64,000 nt of DNA from Salinimonas iocasae (lineage in GTDB: Bacteria; Pseudomonadota; Gammaproteobacteria; Enterobacterales; Alteromonadaceae): assembly GCF_006228385.1 (NCBI RefSeq), contig NZ_CP039852.1:2496001-2560000 (forward strand), in the 5' to 3' direction. Below the pieces are notes generated by a model. It was not told the DNA's origin. It saw only the letters and a list, made by a program, of their open reading frames with translations, and made no database searches. Shown piece after piece: positions 47,318 through 56,387 of this stretch. A program made the position numbers and the translations under genes. Within the stretch, counting starts at the first letter, position 1. Each line of letters starts with the position of its first letter.

Positions 47318-49105
47318 ATGCGACGTTCGCGATTCGATGTACCTGCCGATACACCAGTGCGCTGGCAGACGGTTAAACAGCTTGTTCCCTATCTGCTGGA
47401 GTTTCGCGCGCGAGTGGCGCTCGCCCTGGTTTGCCTTATCCTGGCCAAATTAGCCAGTATCGGACTTCCTTATGCACTGAAGTATACGGTCGACAGCCTC
47501 GATACCGATGACTTAAGCACAGTTGCTGTGGCTGTTCCCGTGGCACTAGTGGTTGCTTACGGTACTCTGCGTTTTCTCAACACGCTTCTGGGCGAAATAC
47601 GCGACACCCTGTTTGGGCGTGTTACAGAGCGGGCGATGCGACGACTCGGCCTGAAAGTATTTCGCCATTTACACGACCTGGACGTTGGTTTTCATCTGAG
47701 CAGACAAACCGGCGGGCTGTCCCGGGATATCGAACGGGGCACCAGCGGTATCAGTTTTTTGCTTCGGTTTCTGGTCTTCAACATTCTGCCCACCTGCCTG
47801 GAAATCATCATTGTTGTAACCCTGTTATTGACTCAGTATGGCGCCTCATTCGCAGGTATTATCGTTATCGCGGTAGTGCTGTACGTTGGCTTTTCCGTGA
47901 AAGCGACCAATTGGCGAACCCGTTATGTGCATGAAATGAATCAGGCTGATTCACAGTCCAATACCCGCGCCATCGACAGTTTACTCAATTTCGAAACCGT
48001 AAAATATTTTAATAATGCCGGCTATGAAGCCAGGCAGTACGACACATCTCTGGCTGCCTGGGAGCGAAGTCGCCGACGCAACCGCTTATCGCTGTTTGCA
48101 CTCAACGGCGGGCAGGCACTGGTTATTGCACTGGCTGTAACTGCCATGATGATCAACGCTACCCTGGGGGTACTCAATGGTGAGATGACCCTCGGTGACT
48201 TTGTATTAATCAACGCGTTTACCATGCAGCTTTTCATTCCGCTCAATTTTCTGGGTTTTGTCTATCGGGAAATTCGTGGTGCAATGGCAAATATCCATAA
48301 CCTGTTCAACTTGCTTGAAATCAGTCCTGCGGTAACCGATAAGCAGGATGCCGGAGCGTTACGAATCTCGCGCGGCTATGTGACGTTTACCAACGTATGT
48401 TTTAGCTATGAGCCTGAACGTCCTATTTTAAAGGGCATCAGCTTTGACATTGCTCCCGGTCAGAAGGTCGCGGTAGTTGGCAGCAGTGGCGCCGGCAAAT
48501 CGACACTGGCAAAGTTACTATTTCGGCTGTACGAACCTGACAGCGGTCAAATTAGTATAGACGGGCAGTCTATTTCATCGGTAACCCAGACCAGCCTGCG
48601 CGATACCCTGGGGATCGTACCTCAGGATACAGTGTTATTTAACGACTCACTGTTGGAAAATATCCGGTACGGAAAGCCCGGTGCCAGTGACGCTGAAGTG
48701 GACGATGTCATCCGTCTGGCTCACTTATCAGACTTTGTCAGTAGTTTGCCCGAGGGCACAATGACTCAGGTTGGTGAGCGTGGCCTGAAACTATCCGGCG
48801 GTGAAAAACAACGTGTTGCTATCGCCCGGGCATTATTAAAACAGCCTGCAGTAATGATTTTCGATGAAGCCACATCTTCGCTGGATAGTCAGAGTGAAAG
48901 TGCAATACTCCAGGCACTGAAAGAAGCATCCCGTGCCCATACCAGCCTGGTTATCGCCCACCGGCTATCCACAATTACTGATGCCGATAAAATACTGGTA
49001 CTACATGACGGGTTAATTGTCGAACAGGGTACGCACAATGCGTTATTGCAGCGTCAGGGCCGTTATCACAGACTGTGGATGGCTCAGCAGGAGTCAACAC
49101 CATGA
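47318..49105 (+). CDS. ATM1/HMT1-type ABC exporter (fused permease-ATPase)
   Basis: A 595-residue half-transporter. Six TM helices (about 30-320) are followed by an ATPase: Walker A VGSSGAGKST, signature LSGGEKQRVAIARALL, Walker B VMIFDEATSSLDS and H-loop AHRLST. The TM region wording (LGEIRDTLFGRVTERAMRRL, GFVYREIRGAMANIHNLF) matches the ATM1/HMT1 family, which exports glutathione-linked sulfur compounds or metal-thiol conjugates. It forms a homodimer in the inner membrane. The stop overlaps the DUF3820 gene (ATGA), indicating an operon. Confidence 0.92.
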   Translation: MRRSRFDVPADTPVRWQTVKQLVPYLLEFRARVALALVCLILAKLASIGLPYALKYTVDSLDTDDLSTVAVAVPVALVVAYGTLRFLNTLLGEIRDTLFGRVTERAMRRLGLKVFRHLHDLDVGFHLSRQTGGLSRDIERGTSGISFLLRFLVFNILPTCLEIIIVVTLLLTQYGASFAGIIVIAVVLYVGFSVKATNWRTRYVHEMNQADSQSNTRAIDSLLNFETVKYFNNAGYEARQYDTSLAAWERSRRRNRLSLFALNGGQALVIALAVTAMMINATLGVLNGEMTLGDFVLINAFTMQLFIPLNFLGFVYREIRGAMANIHNLFNLLEISPAVTDKQDAGALRISRGYVTFTNVCFSYEPERPILKGISFDIAPGQKVAVVGSSGAGKSTLAKLLFRLYEPDSGQISIDGQSISSVTQTSLRDTLGIVPQDTVLFNDSLLENIRYGKPGASDAEVDDVIRLAHLSDFVSSLPEGTMTQVGERGLKLSGGEKQRVAIARALLKQPAVMIFDEATSSLDSQSESAILQALKEASRAHTSLVIAHRLSTITDADKILVLHDGLIVEQGTHNALLQRQGRYHRLWMAQQESTP

Positions 49106-49317
49106 ATCCTGAGCTTATTCGTGATGCGATTAATCAGGTCATGCCCTTTGGCAAATACGCTGGCAGGCGTTTGTTTCATCTACCCGAGCCATATCTGGTC
49201 TGGTTTTATCAGCAAGGCTTCCCAGCCGGAAAGCTAGGCGAACAACTGGCATTGATGTATGAAATTAAGCTCAATGGCCTTGAGCGGGTTGTGGCGCCGC
49301 TACTGGACGCCGACTGA
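49102..49317 (+). CDS. DUF3820 family protein
   Basis: A 71-residue protein matching DUF3820, with the marker MPFGKYAGRRLFHLPEPYLVWF. This family is commonly encoded as a small cytosolic protein of unknown function, related in sequence to a segment found in exonuclease-associated proteins. The ATG at 49102 overlaps the ABC stop by 4 bp and has AGGAG 8 bases upstream, so it is translationally coupled. Confidence 0.9.
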   Translation: MNPELIRDAINQVMPFGKYAGRRLFHLPEPYLVWFYQQGFPAGKLGEQLALMYEIKLNGLERVVAPLLDAD

Positions 49318-49400
49318 CCGGCTCTGTCCCTGAATGCTTGCAATGCGCCGCATTACAACTGTACACTTATACATGTAAAGATAAGTAACTGGTGTGCATT

Positions 49401-49745
49401 ATGTTTACCCGCCCCAAACGACAAAAACAGGTTATTATCGACAGGCAAATCCATCATCTTCATCAGGTGATGGCTGATAAATGCTTATCGCAGCCGGACT
49501 ATTTTACTGCAATCCAGGTTAACCTGAATCAGCGGTATGAAGAGAAAATGATAAGTTATGGCAGCTATTTACTTTGGCAGGGTATTCTTGAGGCCCGGGA
49601 TGACCCTGATATCTTCAGACGACTATTGCTGGCAAATGATTCGCGGACAAAAGCATTGCGGCGAAAAACAATTTTTACCGGCGTATTAACAGAGGCTGAG
49701 AGAGAGGAAGCGCTGACGACATATATCGCCAGCGAAATGGCATAA
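49401..49745 (+). CDS. Hypothetical protein
   Basis: A 114-residue soluble, mostly helical protein starting MFTRPKRQKQVIIDRQIHHL. It ends with EAEREEALTTYIASEMA. I recognise no family. The ATG at 49401 is preferred over an in-frame GTG at 49392, though neither has a strong ribosome binding site. It follows the DUF3820 gene by 83 bases and is convergent with the DAHP synthase gene, 12 bases away. Confidence 0.65.
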   Translation: MFTRPKRQKQVIIDRQIHHLHQVMADKCLSQPDYFTAIQVNLNQRYEEKMISYGSYLLWQGILEARDDPDIFRRLLLANDSRTKALRRKTIFTGVLTEAEREEALTTYIASEMA

Positions 49746-49757
49746 TGTGCGCCGTGG

Positions 49758-51098
49758 TCAGCTACGTAGATGGTCAGCAACCAGGAATGCCATTTCAAGC
49801 ACCTGGTCTGCATTCAGCCGCGGGTCACATTGTGTTTTATATGCCTGCGCCAAATCATCATCGCTAATCTGATATGCACCGCCAGTACACTCAGTAACAT
49901 GCTGGCCAGTCATCTCCAAATGAATACCACCAGCATGGGTGCCCTCTGCGGCGTGCGCAGCAAAGAACTGACGGATTTCTCCCAGTATTGCATCAAAGTT
50001 ACGGGTCTTATAGCCGTTGCTCGCTTTGATGGTATTACCGTGCATGGGATCTGAACTCCACACTACATTACGGCCTTCCTGTTTTACCCGGCGCAATAAA
50101 CGTGGCAGATTTTTCTCAAGATTGCCCTCGCCCATTCGCGTAATAAACGTAAGCCGGCCAGGATCGTTCTCAGGATTGAGTTTATCCGTTAAACGAATCA
50201 ACTCGTCCTCATCCATTCCAGGGCCCACTTTCACACCGATAGGGTTATGGATCCCTCTGAAAAACTCAACATGGGCGTGGTCCAGTTGTCGGGTACGCTC
50301 GCCAATCCATACCATATGTGCAGAACAGTCGTACGGCTTACCGGTTAAGGTATCAACCCGGGTAAGCGCCTGCTCATAATTCAGTAACAGAGCTTCGTGT
50401 GACGTAAACAGCGAGGTTTCGTGCAGTGCCGGCGTATTGGTCGCATTAATACCAATAGTATCCATAAATTGCAGTGTATCCTGGATACGGCGGGCAATAT
50501 CCTGATAACGCTCTTTAAGGGGGTTATTCTCGACAAAGGCCATGTTCCAGCGATTCACCTCATGCAAATCGGCAAGTCCACCCTGGGCAAAGGCACGTAG
50601 CAAATTCAGGGTGGCAGCACTGCGATGATAGGCTTCCAGCAATCGTGCCGGATCAGGACGTCGCGCTGCTTCAGTGAATTCAAAGTTATTGATGATATCG
50701 CCACGGTAGCTGGGCAAGGTAATGCCGTTTATCGTTTCTTCATTAGAAGAGCGCGGCTTAGCGTACTGGCCAGCCATGCGCGCCACTTTAGTCACCGGGC
50801 AACGACCAGCAAAGGTTAAAACAATCGCCATTTGCAGGATGACTTTAAACGTGTCGCGGATTTTGGGCGCGTTAAACTCATCAAAAGATTCAGCACAGTC
50901 GCCGCCCTGCAGCAAAAACCCTTTCCCCATGCTCACCTCGCCAAGCTGACGACGCAACTCACGGGTTTCTGCGGCAAACACCAGCGGCGGATACTTACTT
51001 AACGTTTCTTCAACGCTGGCGACCTGGGCGCTATCTTCATATTCTGGTTGCTGCAGGATCGGTTTTGATCTCCAGCTATCGGGTTGCCAATTATCCAC
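49758..51098 (-). CDS. Class II 3-deoxy-7-phosphoheptulonate synthase
   Basis: A 446-residue plant-type (class II) DAHP synthase, which condenses PEP and erythrose 4-phosphate in the first step of the shikimate pathway. The N-terminus [12 protein letters not shown] and the motifs [30 protein letters not shown] and ITRMGEGN are as in the family; the Mn/Co ligands are in SDPMHGNT and HLEMTGQ. The length is usual for class II, much longer than AroF/G/H. It feeds chorismate to pathways including the trp operon, but nothing here shows joint regulation. Confidence 0.94.
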   Translation of the reverse strand: MDNWQPDSWRSKPILQQPEYEDSAQVASVEETLSKYPPLVFAAETRELRRQLGEVSMGKGFLLQGGDCAESFDEFNAPKIRDTFKVILQMAIVLTFAGRCPVTKVARMAGQYAKPRSSNEETINGITLPSYRGDIINNFEFTEAARRPDPARLLEAYHRSAATLNLLRAFAQGGLADLHEVNRWNMAFVENNPLKERYQDIARRIQDTLQFMDTIGINATNTPALHETSLFTSHEALLLNYEQALTRVDTLTGKPYDCSAHMVWIGERTRQLDHAHVEFFRGIHNPIGVKVGPGMDEDELIRLTDKLNPENDPGRLTFITRMGEGNLEKNLPRLLRRVKQEGRNVVWSSDPMHGNTIKASNGYKTRNFDAILGEIRQFFAAHAAEGTHAGGIHLEMTGQHVTECTGGAYQISDDDLAQAYKTQCDPRLNADQVLEMAFLVADHLRS

Positions 51099-51206
51099 GC
51101 GGGCTCCTCAACTAATGCGTTATAAGTTCGATTCAGCCGGATCGGCATTCAACTGCTAGTCATAGTATAGCCGTTAGAAACAGACCGACCCGGTTGGGTC
51201 AGCTTA

Positions 51207-51962
51207 TCACATAATCTTTGAGGCAGAAGGCCATTGCGGATGTATTTGTAAAGCATTTTGGTTATTTGATATGACGAATTTGATACCAAAGCATGCTTCC
51301 AGTTGCTCAACTGAGAATGTTTGTTGCACAGGGCCGCTACAAAGACATCGCCCCTGCTTCAAAAGCATTGTCGAATCTGCAAACCGGGCACTGATATTGA
51401 TATCGTGACAGGTCATAATAACAGTATTGCCGGCCTGACAGAGCTTATGCAAAAACAACAGCAAAGATTGCTGATGGCGCACATCAAGCCCCTGTAAAGG
51501 TTCATCGAGACACAGCAATGCCTCGCCTTGTTCAATGGCATCCCAGACCTGGGCCATGCACCTGACCAGATTCACCCGCTGCTTTTCACCGCCGGACAAC
51601 TGGCTGACCGGCCGCCCCAATAGTGCGGCAATGTCCAACGCCGCGATAAGCTCGTTATCAGGTGATTTTTGTCCAGCGTAAAATTGTATATAGCTGTAGG
51701 CAGGAATATCGAATACTACGGAATGATTTTGCTCATGATAGCCACGAAACCCGGCAAGCTGAGGCGCTGGTATAGATGTGACCGACTGCCCGTTTATTCT
51801 GCAGTCTCCCTTCTCGGGGTCTGAGAGACCGGCAATCACCTGTAATAATGTTGATTTGCCAGCACCATTTTCGCCCAGAATATGACAGCAGTTTCCTTTG
51901 GCAATATCCGCAGTGATATTAACAAGCCGCTTGTCAAAGCAAATGTTTGCCAGCGAAATCAT
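51207..51962 (-). CDS. btuD: ABC transporter ATPase, vitamin B12/iron-complex type (BtuD-like)
   Basis: A 251-residue ATPase. Walker A is LGENGAGKSTLL, signature LSGGEKQRVNLVRC, Walker B LLCLDEPLQGLD and H-loop TCHDIN. It is paired with the FecCD permease upstream, and the wording is closest to BtuD; heme or siderophore use is not excluded. ATG 51962 has GGAGG at a spacing of 5 and overlaps btuC by 4 bp (ATGA). Confidence 0.88.
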   Translation of the reverse strand: MISLANICFDKRLVNITADIAKGNCCHILGENGAGKSTLLQVIAGLSDPEKGDCRINGQSVTSIPAPQLAGFRGYHEQNHSVVFDIPAYSYIQFYAGQKSPDNELIAALDIAALLGRPVSQLSGGEKQRVNLVRCMAQVWDAIEQGEALLCLDEPLQGLDVRHQQSLLLFLHKLCQAGNTVIMTCHDINISARFADSTMLLKQGRCLCSGPVQQTFSVEQLEACFGIKFVISNNQNALQIHPQWPSASKIM

Positions 51963-52924
51963 GACATCCTCCACTGCCCTTTATATAGCGCAATTAACAA
52001 CAAAGGACCGCCAATTGTCGCTGTTACCATTGAAACGGGAAGCGTCATCCAGCTGACCAGCTCACTGAACAGCGCCACTAACAATAACACCAGGGCACCA
52101 CAGAGCGCACAGGCAGGTAGCAGACGGCGGTTATCAAAGCCAATGATCATGCGCAGAAAATGTGGCACCAGCAATCCCACAAATGCGATGGAGCCGGCTA
52201 CTGATACCGCTGCGCCAACGCATAGTGCACACACTATCAAATTGTTACGAACCAATCGGCTGGGATTTGCGCCAGCTGCAGCCGCCAGTGCTGAGCCACC
52301 ATAAAGCCAGTTCAGGGCGCCAGCCTGAGACAGTTGATAAAAAAGCCCAGCTGTAATCAATGGCCCAGCGACGGCCAGTATCCACCAGTCGGTCTGATAA
52401 AGACTGCCCATAAGCCAGAAAGTAAGATTTCTCAGTGCTTGGGCGTCAGCAAGGATGTACAGCCAGGCCATAATTGCCCCGGCTATCGTCGATATGGCGA
52501 TCCCCGCTAAAATAACAGCGGTGGCCGATGCACGCAGTCTTCGGGCGACCATATAAATCAGCCCGGTGGACAATAAGGCGCCGACAAAACATGCCAGAGG
52601 GAGGAGATAAAAATAGTTAACAAAATCGAGGTGCAGAGTCAGCAGAACCAGTGCCGCCATCAGACTGGCACCACTTGAAATGCCTATAATGCCAGGGTCT
52701 GCCAGAGGATTATGTAATGTGACCTGCAGCGTAGCCGCACTGACGGATAACCCGGCCCCCACCAGAATTGCAGTAAAAACCAGAGGCAGCTGTAACTGAA
52801 CGATAATGTGCCATACCATACCTGCTGACAGATCAGAGACAAACAGATCCTGTCCCAGTATTGCTGCGCTGGTTAGCAGGCACAATATAAACAGCGCAGT
52901 CAGAACGCCTCTGGAATGCTGCAT
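51959..52924 (-). CDS. btuC: ABC transporter permease, FecCD family (BtuC-like)
   Basis: A 321-residue FecCD-type permease with about ten TM helices. Family phrases are LSVSAATLQVTLHNPLADPGIIGISSG-type region near 62-88 (seen as LQVTLHNPLADPGIIG) and GLLVPHFLRMIIG, the coupling helix for the ATPase. It probably imports cobalamin or a corrinoid, by similarity to BtuC. It starts with TGATG overlap after the phosphatase gene. A periplasmic binding protein (btuF) and receptor (btuB) are not in the window. Confidence 0.9.
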   Translation of the reverse strand: MQHSRGVLTALFILCLLTSAAILGQDLFVSDLSAGMVWHIIVQLQLPLVFTAILVGAGLSVSAATLQVTLHNPLADPGIIGISSGASLMAALVLLTLHLDFVNYFYLLPLACFVGALLSTGLIYMVARRLRASATAVILAGIAISTIAGAIMAWLYILADAQALRNLTFWLMGSLYQTDWWILAVAGPLITAGLFYQLSQAGALNWLYGGSALAAAAGANPSRLVRNNLIVCALCVGAAVSVAGSIAFVGLLVPHFLRMIIGFDNRRLLPACALCGALVLLLVALFSELVSWMTLPVSMVTATIGGPLLLIALYKGQWRMS

Positions 52925-53391
52925 CAGTGCTTTTTCTTTATGTCCTTTATTAACCCGTCGCTGGCCTCTTCGATCAGTTCAAGAACCAGTTCAAAGCCCT
53001 TCTTGCCACCATAGTAAGGATCAGGAACTTCGTCGTATTTGCTGTTTGCAAAGTCCAGAAAAAGGCTCACTTTGGCATGGTGCAGCGGCTCACTGACTTT
53101 TTTCAGGTTTTCAAAATTGCTTTTATCCATTGCCAGAATATAGTCAAATTTTTCAAAATCTGCGGCTTCAACCTTTCGGCAGGCAATACCTGAAAAATCG
53201 TAACCTTTTGCTACGCCAGCAGCCTGCGAGCGTTTATCCGGGGGATTACCGATGTGGTACCCGTGGGTGCCCGCAGAATCGATTTCAACGGATATGCCTG
53301 CCTCGCTGGCTTTCTTACGAAATACTGCCTCTGCAGTTGGTGAACGGCAGATATTGCCCAGGCATACAAAAAGTACCGAGGTTTTGTTCAA
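52924..53391 (-). CDS. Low-molecular-weight protein tyrosine phosphatase
   Basis: A 155-residue LMW-PTP. The P-loop is CLGNICRS (C10-R16, CX5R) and the general acid lies in DPYYGG (about 128). The wording is eukaryotic-like, as in many proteobacterial stand-alone LMW-PTPs, and lacks a tyrosine-kinase partner nearby, so it is not of the Wzb exopolysaccharide type by context. It is the first gene of an operon with btuC and btuD, overlapping btuC by one base. The reason for this pairing is unclear. Confidence 0.92.
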   Translation of the reverse strand: MNKTSVLFVCLGNICRSPTAEAVFRKKASEAGISVEIDSAGTHGYHIGNPPDKRSQAAGVAKGYDFSGIACRKVEAADFEKFDYILAMDKSNFENLKKVSEPLHHAKVSLFLDFANSKYDEVPDPYYGGKKGFELVLELIEEASDGLIKDIKKKH

Positions 53392-53533
53392 AGCATTATC
53401 CTTTTACTACATGTGGTTTACAGCGTCCCCCTGCTTGCGCGGGAACTGGCTTGATGTTGTCAGGGCGCTAGCTTGCCACAGATTCACATCATCATAAATA
53501 TCGGGGGCGGTAAATATCGGTGTACCAGACAGC

Positions 53534-53564
53534 AAAAAGGGCAGAAAACGTATGCTGCCCTTTT
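53534..53564 (-). terminator. Terminator of the azurin gene
   Basis: AAAAGGGCAG (53535-53544) and CTGCCCTTTT (53555-53564) form a 10-bp stem, with T on the minus strand after it (CTGCCCTTTTTGC). It lies about 37 bases after the azurin stop. Confidence 0.85.
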
Positions 53565-53600
53565 ATGTTATTGAATACTTCTGAGTTCTCAGAAAGTCAC

Positions 53601-54056
53601 TTATTCAACCTTAAGTGTGCCTTTCATCAGACTGATATGCCCGGGGAACGAACAAAAGAATGTGTAATCGCCTGATTTTTTCAAATCACTTACCGAGAAG
53701 GTCACTGAGCTTTCTTCACCACCACCAATTAAGTCTGTAGCAGCGATAATGCGCTCATCGTCTGGTTTCAGATAGCCATTATCAATACCTGCCGCCATGC
53801 CGTCTGTAGCAGTAGCCTGTGCTTCGCTGGATTCTGTCAGTACCCAGTTATGACCCATAACAGATTTTTCCATTTTTCCGGTATGTACAAGCTTTACAGT
53901 GAATTCTTCACAAGATGACGGTACCGTCATTTCTTTTTTATTGTACTGCATGGCATCGTTACTTTCGATGGTCGCCTCACACTCTCCCGACTGCGCATGT
54001 ACGGCGCCCGACGCCAGCAGAGCTGCTCCCGCTAAAAGACTCGCTATTTTTTTCAT
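53601..54056 (-). CDS. azu: Azurin, periplasmic type I copper protein
   Basis: A 151-residue precursor. The signal peptide MKKIASLLAGAALLASGAVH is cut after AHA-like VHA to give a mature protein of about 130 residues starting QSGECEAT. Copper ligands are present: His in VMGHNWVL and Cys, His, Met in FFCSFPGHISLMKG. The conserved disulfide (C26 with CEE cysteine) is retained. Azurin carries electrons in the periplasm, for example to nitrite reductase or peroxidases. It is a single gene, divergent from pepE. Confidence 0.94.
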   Translation of the reverse strand: MKKIASLLAGAALLASGAVHAQSGECEATIESNDAMQYNKKEMTVPSSCEEFTVKLVHTGKMEKSVMGHNWVLTESSEAQATATDGMAAGIDNGYLKPDDERIIAATDLIGGGEESSVTFSVSDLKKSGDYTFFCSFPGHISLMKGTLKVE

Positions 54057-54249
54057 GGTATTTCCTCATATCACTGATGAAAAACGCGCAGCTTTTATCT
54101 ACCGAAAACCACGCTGTTGTGAGATTTACGGTTGGGCGTACCGAATTGGGTCATTTGTTCCGGTTTTCTGTCAGGGCTTTAATCTTCAGAGCTATACCAG
54201 ATCCCGGTCAAATACGGTAACCTTACTCTTTTTTAAAGGGAGCTATTGT

Positions 54250-54963
54250 ATGTCTGCACACGTGCTGATGCTAAGCAGTTCGCGCGCCGGAAGTGAAGCT
54301 TATCTGGACCACGCTAAATCTTTCATGTTCGGTCACCTGGGTGACCAGCGTGACATTTTGTTTGTCCCTTTTGCCGGCGTTACCATGACGTGGGATGAAT
54401 ACACGCATAAAGTTTCAGAAGCCCTGCCGGAATTTTCCATTACCGGTTTACATACATTTGATGACCCGGCTGCAGCACTTAAAGAGGCAAAAGCCAATAA
54501 ACAAGCCATTCTGGTCGGTGGGGGCAATACGTTTAATCTGCTGCATACGCTATATGAAAAAGACTTACTGGCGACGTTACAGGCAGTCATCGAGGAAGGT
54601 ACGCCGTACATTGGCTGGAGCGCGGGCTCTAACATTTGTGGTCAGTCTATTCGAACTACCAATGATATGCCCATTGTAGAGCCAGCCTCCTTCGATGCAC
54701 TGGGTATTATCCACTGCCAGTTGAACCCACATTACAGCAATTACGCGCCACCGGGTCACAATGGTGAAACACGGGACCAGCGACTGGCGGAGTTCACCAC
54801 ATTACACCCTCAGACACCGATTATCGCCATTCCCGAAGGCACAGCGCTTAGCCTGACTGATGGCCGCCTGACGCTGTTGGGTGATGTGGAAGGTTACGTT
54901 TTTCTGGGCGAAGAAAAAACCGTTATTCAGCCTACTGCCGACCTAAGTCAGTATATTGACTAA
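54250..54963 (+). CDS. pepE: Peptidase E (alpha-aspartyl dipeptidase)
   Basis: A 237-residue serine peptidase of family S51, which cleaves Asp-X dipeptides. The nucleophile elbow is GWSAGSNI (Ser about 122), the preceding loop AILVGGGNTFNLLH, and the catalytic His lies in IHCQLNPHYS. The frame is open from 53899, but the start at 54250 matches the family N-terminus and is preceded by GGGAG at 8-9 bases. The 3' end overlaps bioD (convergent) by 21 bp. Confidence 0.93.
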   Translation: MSAHVLMLSSSRAGSEAYLDHAKSFMFGHLGDQRDILFVPFAGVTMTWDEYTHKVSEALPEFSITGLHTFDDPAAALKEAKANKQAILVGGGNTFNLLHTLYEKDLLATLQAVIEEGTPYIGWSAGSNICGQSIRTTNDMPIVEPASFDALGIIHCQLNPHYSNYAPPGHNGETRDQRLAEFTTLHPQTPIIAIPEGTALSLTDGRLTLLGDVEGYVFLGEEKTVIQPTADLSQYID

Positions 54964-55611
54964 ACGCGACCGGCTGAGCGCATCATCATGATAGGGTAGC
55001 TCAGCCAGAAGCGGCGCATTGATCGACTCTTTAAGCGTCTGCAGGTTCTGCTCATAATATGGCATTGGGGTGGGCGTAAGCTGATTAGCCACCCAGCCGT
55101 GAAGCGATAAGCCTGAGTGTGAGATGGCCTGAGCAGTCAACATTGCGTGATTAAGGCAGCCCAGCCGCATGCCTACAACCATAATCACCGGCAATTCCAG
55201 TGCGCTGACGATATCAGGCATCCATAAATTGTTTCCCAGAGGTAATTGCCAGCCCCCTGCCCCTTCCATAATAAGTACATCGGGACGGCTCGCCATCAGG
55301 TTGTGGTAACCGTCCACCAGCTGGTTTTTTGAAATTGTCACGCCCGCCTGCTCTGCCGCGATGTGCGGTGCAATGGGAGGCATGAGTGCTACCGGGTTCA
55401 CCTGTTGTAAAGATACAGATGTATTGCTGGCCTGCCAGAGCGCGAGGGCATCCTCATTAACAGGCTGACCGTCAACCATCTCACAGCCAGCTGAAACAGG
55501 TTTGTATCCGGTGACGCGTAGCCCTTTTTCTGCGTAGGCCTCCAGCAATCGAGCGCTAAAATAGGTTTTACCGACTTCGGTATCAGTGCCCGTGACAAAA
55601 AAGGACTTCAT
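54943..55611 (-). CDS. bioD: Dethiobiotin synthetase
   Basis: A 222-residue ATP-dependent carboxylase that closes the ureido ring, making dethiobiotin from DAPA. The P-loop is FVTGTDTEVGKT (4-15) and the ATP/DAPA site includes EGAGGWQLPL (about 116). It is the last gene of bioB-bioF-bioC-bioD. It is convergent with and overlaps pepE by 21 bp at its 3' end. Confidence 0.95.
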   Translation of the reverse strand: MKSFFVTGTDTEVGKTYFSARLLEAYAEKGLRVTGYKPVSAGCEMVDGQPVNEDALALWQASNTSVSLQQVNPVALMPPIAPHIAAEQAGVTISKNQLVDGYHNLMASRPDVLIMEGAGGWQLPLGNNLWMPDIVSALELPVIMVVGMRLGCLNHAMLTAQAISHSGLSLHGWVANQLTPTPMPYYEQNLQTLKESINAPLLAELPYHDDALSRSRLVNILT

Positions 55612-55613
55612 TG

Positions 55614-56387
55614 TTAGTGTTTCTCCAGAATCAGGTGACTTACACGGTAAGTAAGCGGTAACTGCCCGGCGGGGGTTGTATATTGCTGATAGGCATTTTG
55701 CAGCATTTTCAGTTGTTGACGTGACAGTGACGAAACCGTTTCATTATCACAGCGAACGCCCGCTCCCACCGCTTTTATAGAGCGAAGCAGCGAAAGAACC
55801 TCTGAAAAGGTATCGGTGTATTCTACACTCTGCGCCTGCTGCACGGCGAACCCGGCTTCCCGTGCTGCAGCCAGCCACTGCTGATGTGTCGCCATGGCAT
55901 TCGTTGCGGCTGCCAGGCCACAGGCGCGTCGGGCGGCATTAAGTTGCCCGAAGGAGCCGTCCGTCATAATACTTAATGTGGCGATTCCGCCTTTATCAAG
56001 TATGCGCGCAATTTCAATCATCACCTGACTGAGATTTTGACACCATTGTAGCGCCATGCTGGAAAAAACCACGTCGAACGCTTCACCACTAAAAGGTAAA
56101 TGCTGTGCATCTGCCTCGTAAAAAGCCAAATGCGGATAGCGCATACGCGCGTATTCCACCATTCCCGGCGCAAGGTCGACCCCTTGAGCTGCAAACCCTT
56201 TTTCAGCCAGCAAAGCAGTATTGCTGCCCGTTGCGCAACCGATATCCAGTAGTCGCCCCGACTGAACGGGAATCTGGCTCATGGCCTGCGCGGCAATCTG
56301 TTGCTGAATAGTAGCCAGTTTGTCGTAACGGTGAGCCGCACGGCTGAATTGTCTGGCGACATTTTCTTTCAGTGCAGCCTGGATCAT
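55614..56387 (-). CDS. bioC: Malonyl-ACP O-methyltransferase
   Basis: A 257-residue SAM methyltransferase which methylates malonyl-ACP to start pimelate synthesis. SAM motif I is LLDIGCATGSNTALLA and post-I AQGVDLAPGMVEYA. The ATG at 56387 has GGGAGG at a spacing of 7 and overlaps bioF by 4 bp; the frame to 56423 lies within bioF. BioH (or another esterase needed to complete pimeloyl-ACP) is not adjacent. Confidence 0.94.
   Translation of the reverse strand: MIQAALKENVARQFSRAAHRYDKLATIQQQIAAQAMSQIPVQSGRLLDIGCATGSNTALLAEKGFAAQGVDLAPGMVEYARMRYPHLAFYEADAQHLPFSGEAFDVVFSSMALQWCQNLSQVMIEIARILDKGGIATLSIMTDGSFGQLNAARRACGLAAATNAMATHQQWLAAAREAGFAVQQAQSVEYTDTFSEVLSLLRSIKAVGAGVRCDNETVSSLSRQQLKMLQNAYQQYTTPAGQLPLTYRVSHLILEKH

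Noticed and set aside
45045..53487. A shared 14-base word TGCCACAGATTCAC before moaA and before the phosphatase-btu operon
   Set aside because: In a 64-kb window several shared 14-mers are expected by chance, and the flanks do not match, so no common regulator is implied.
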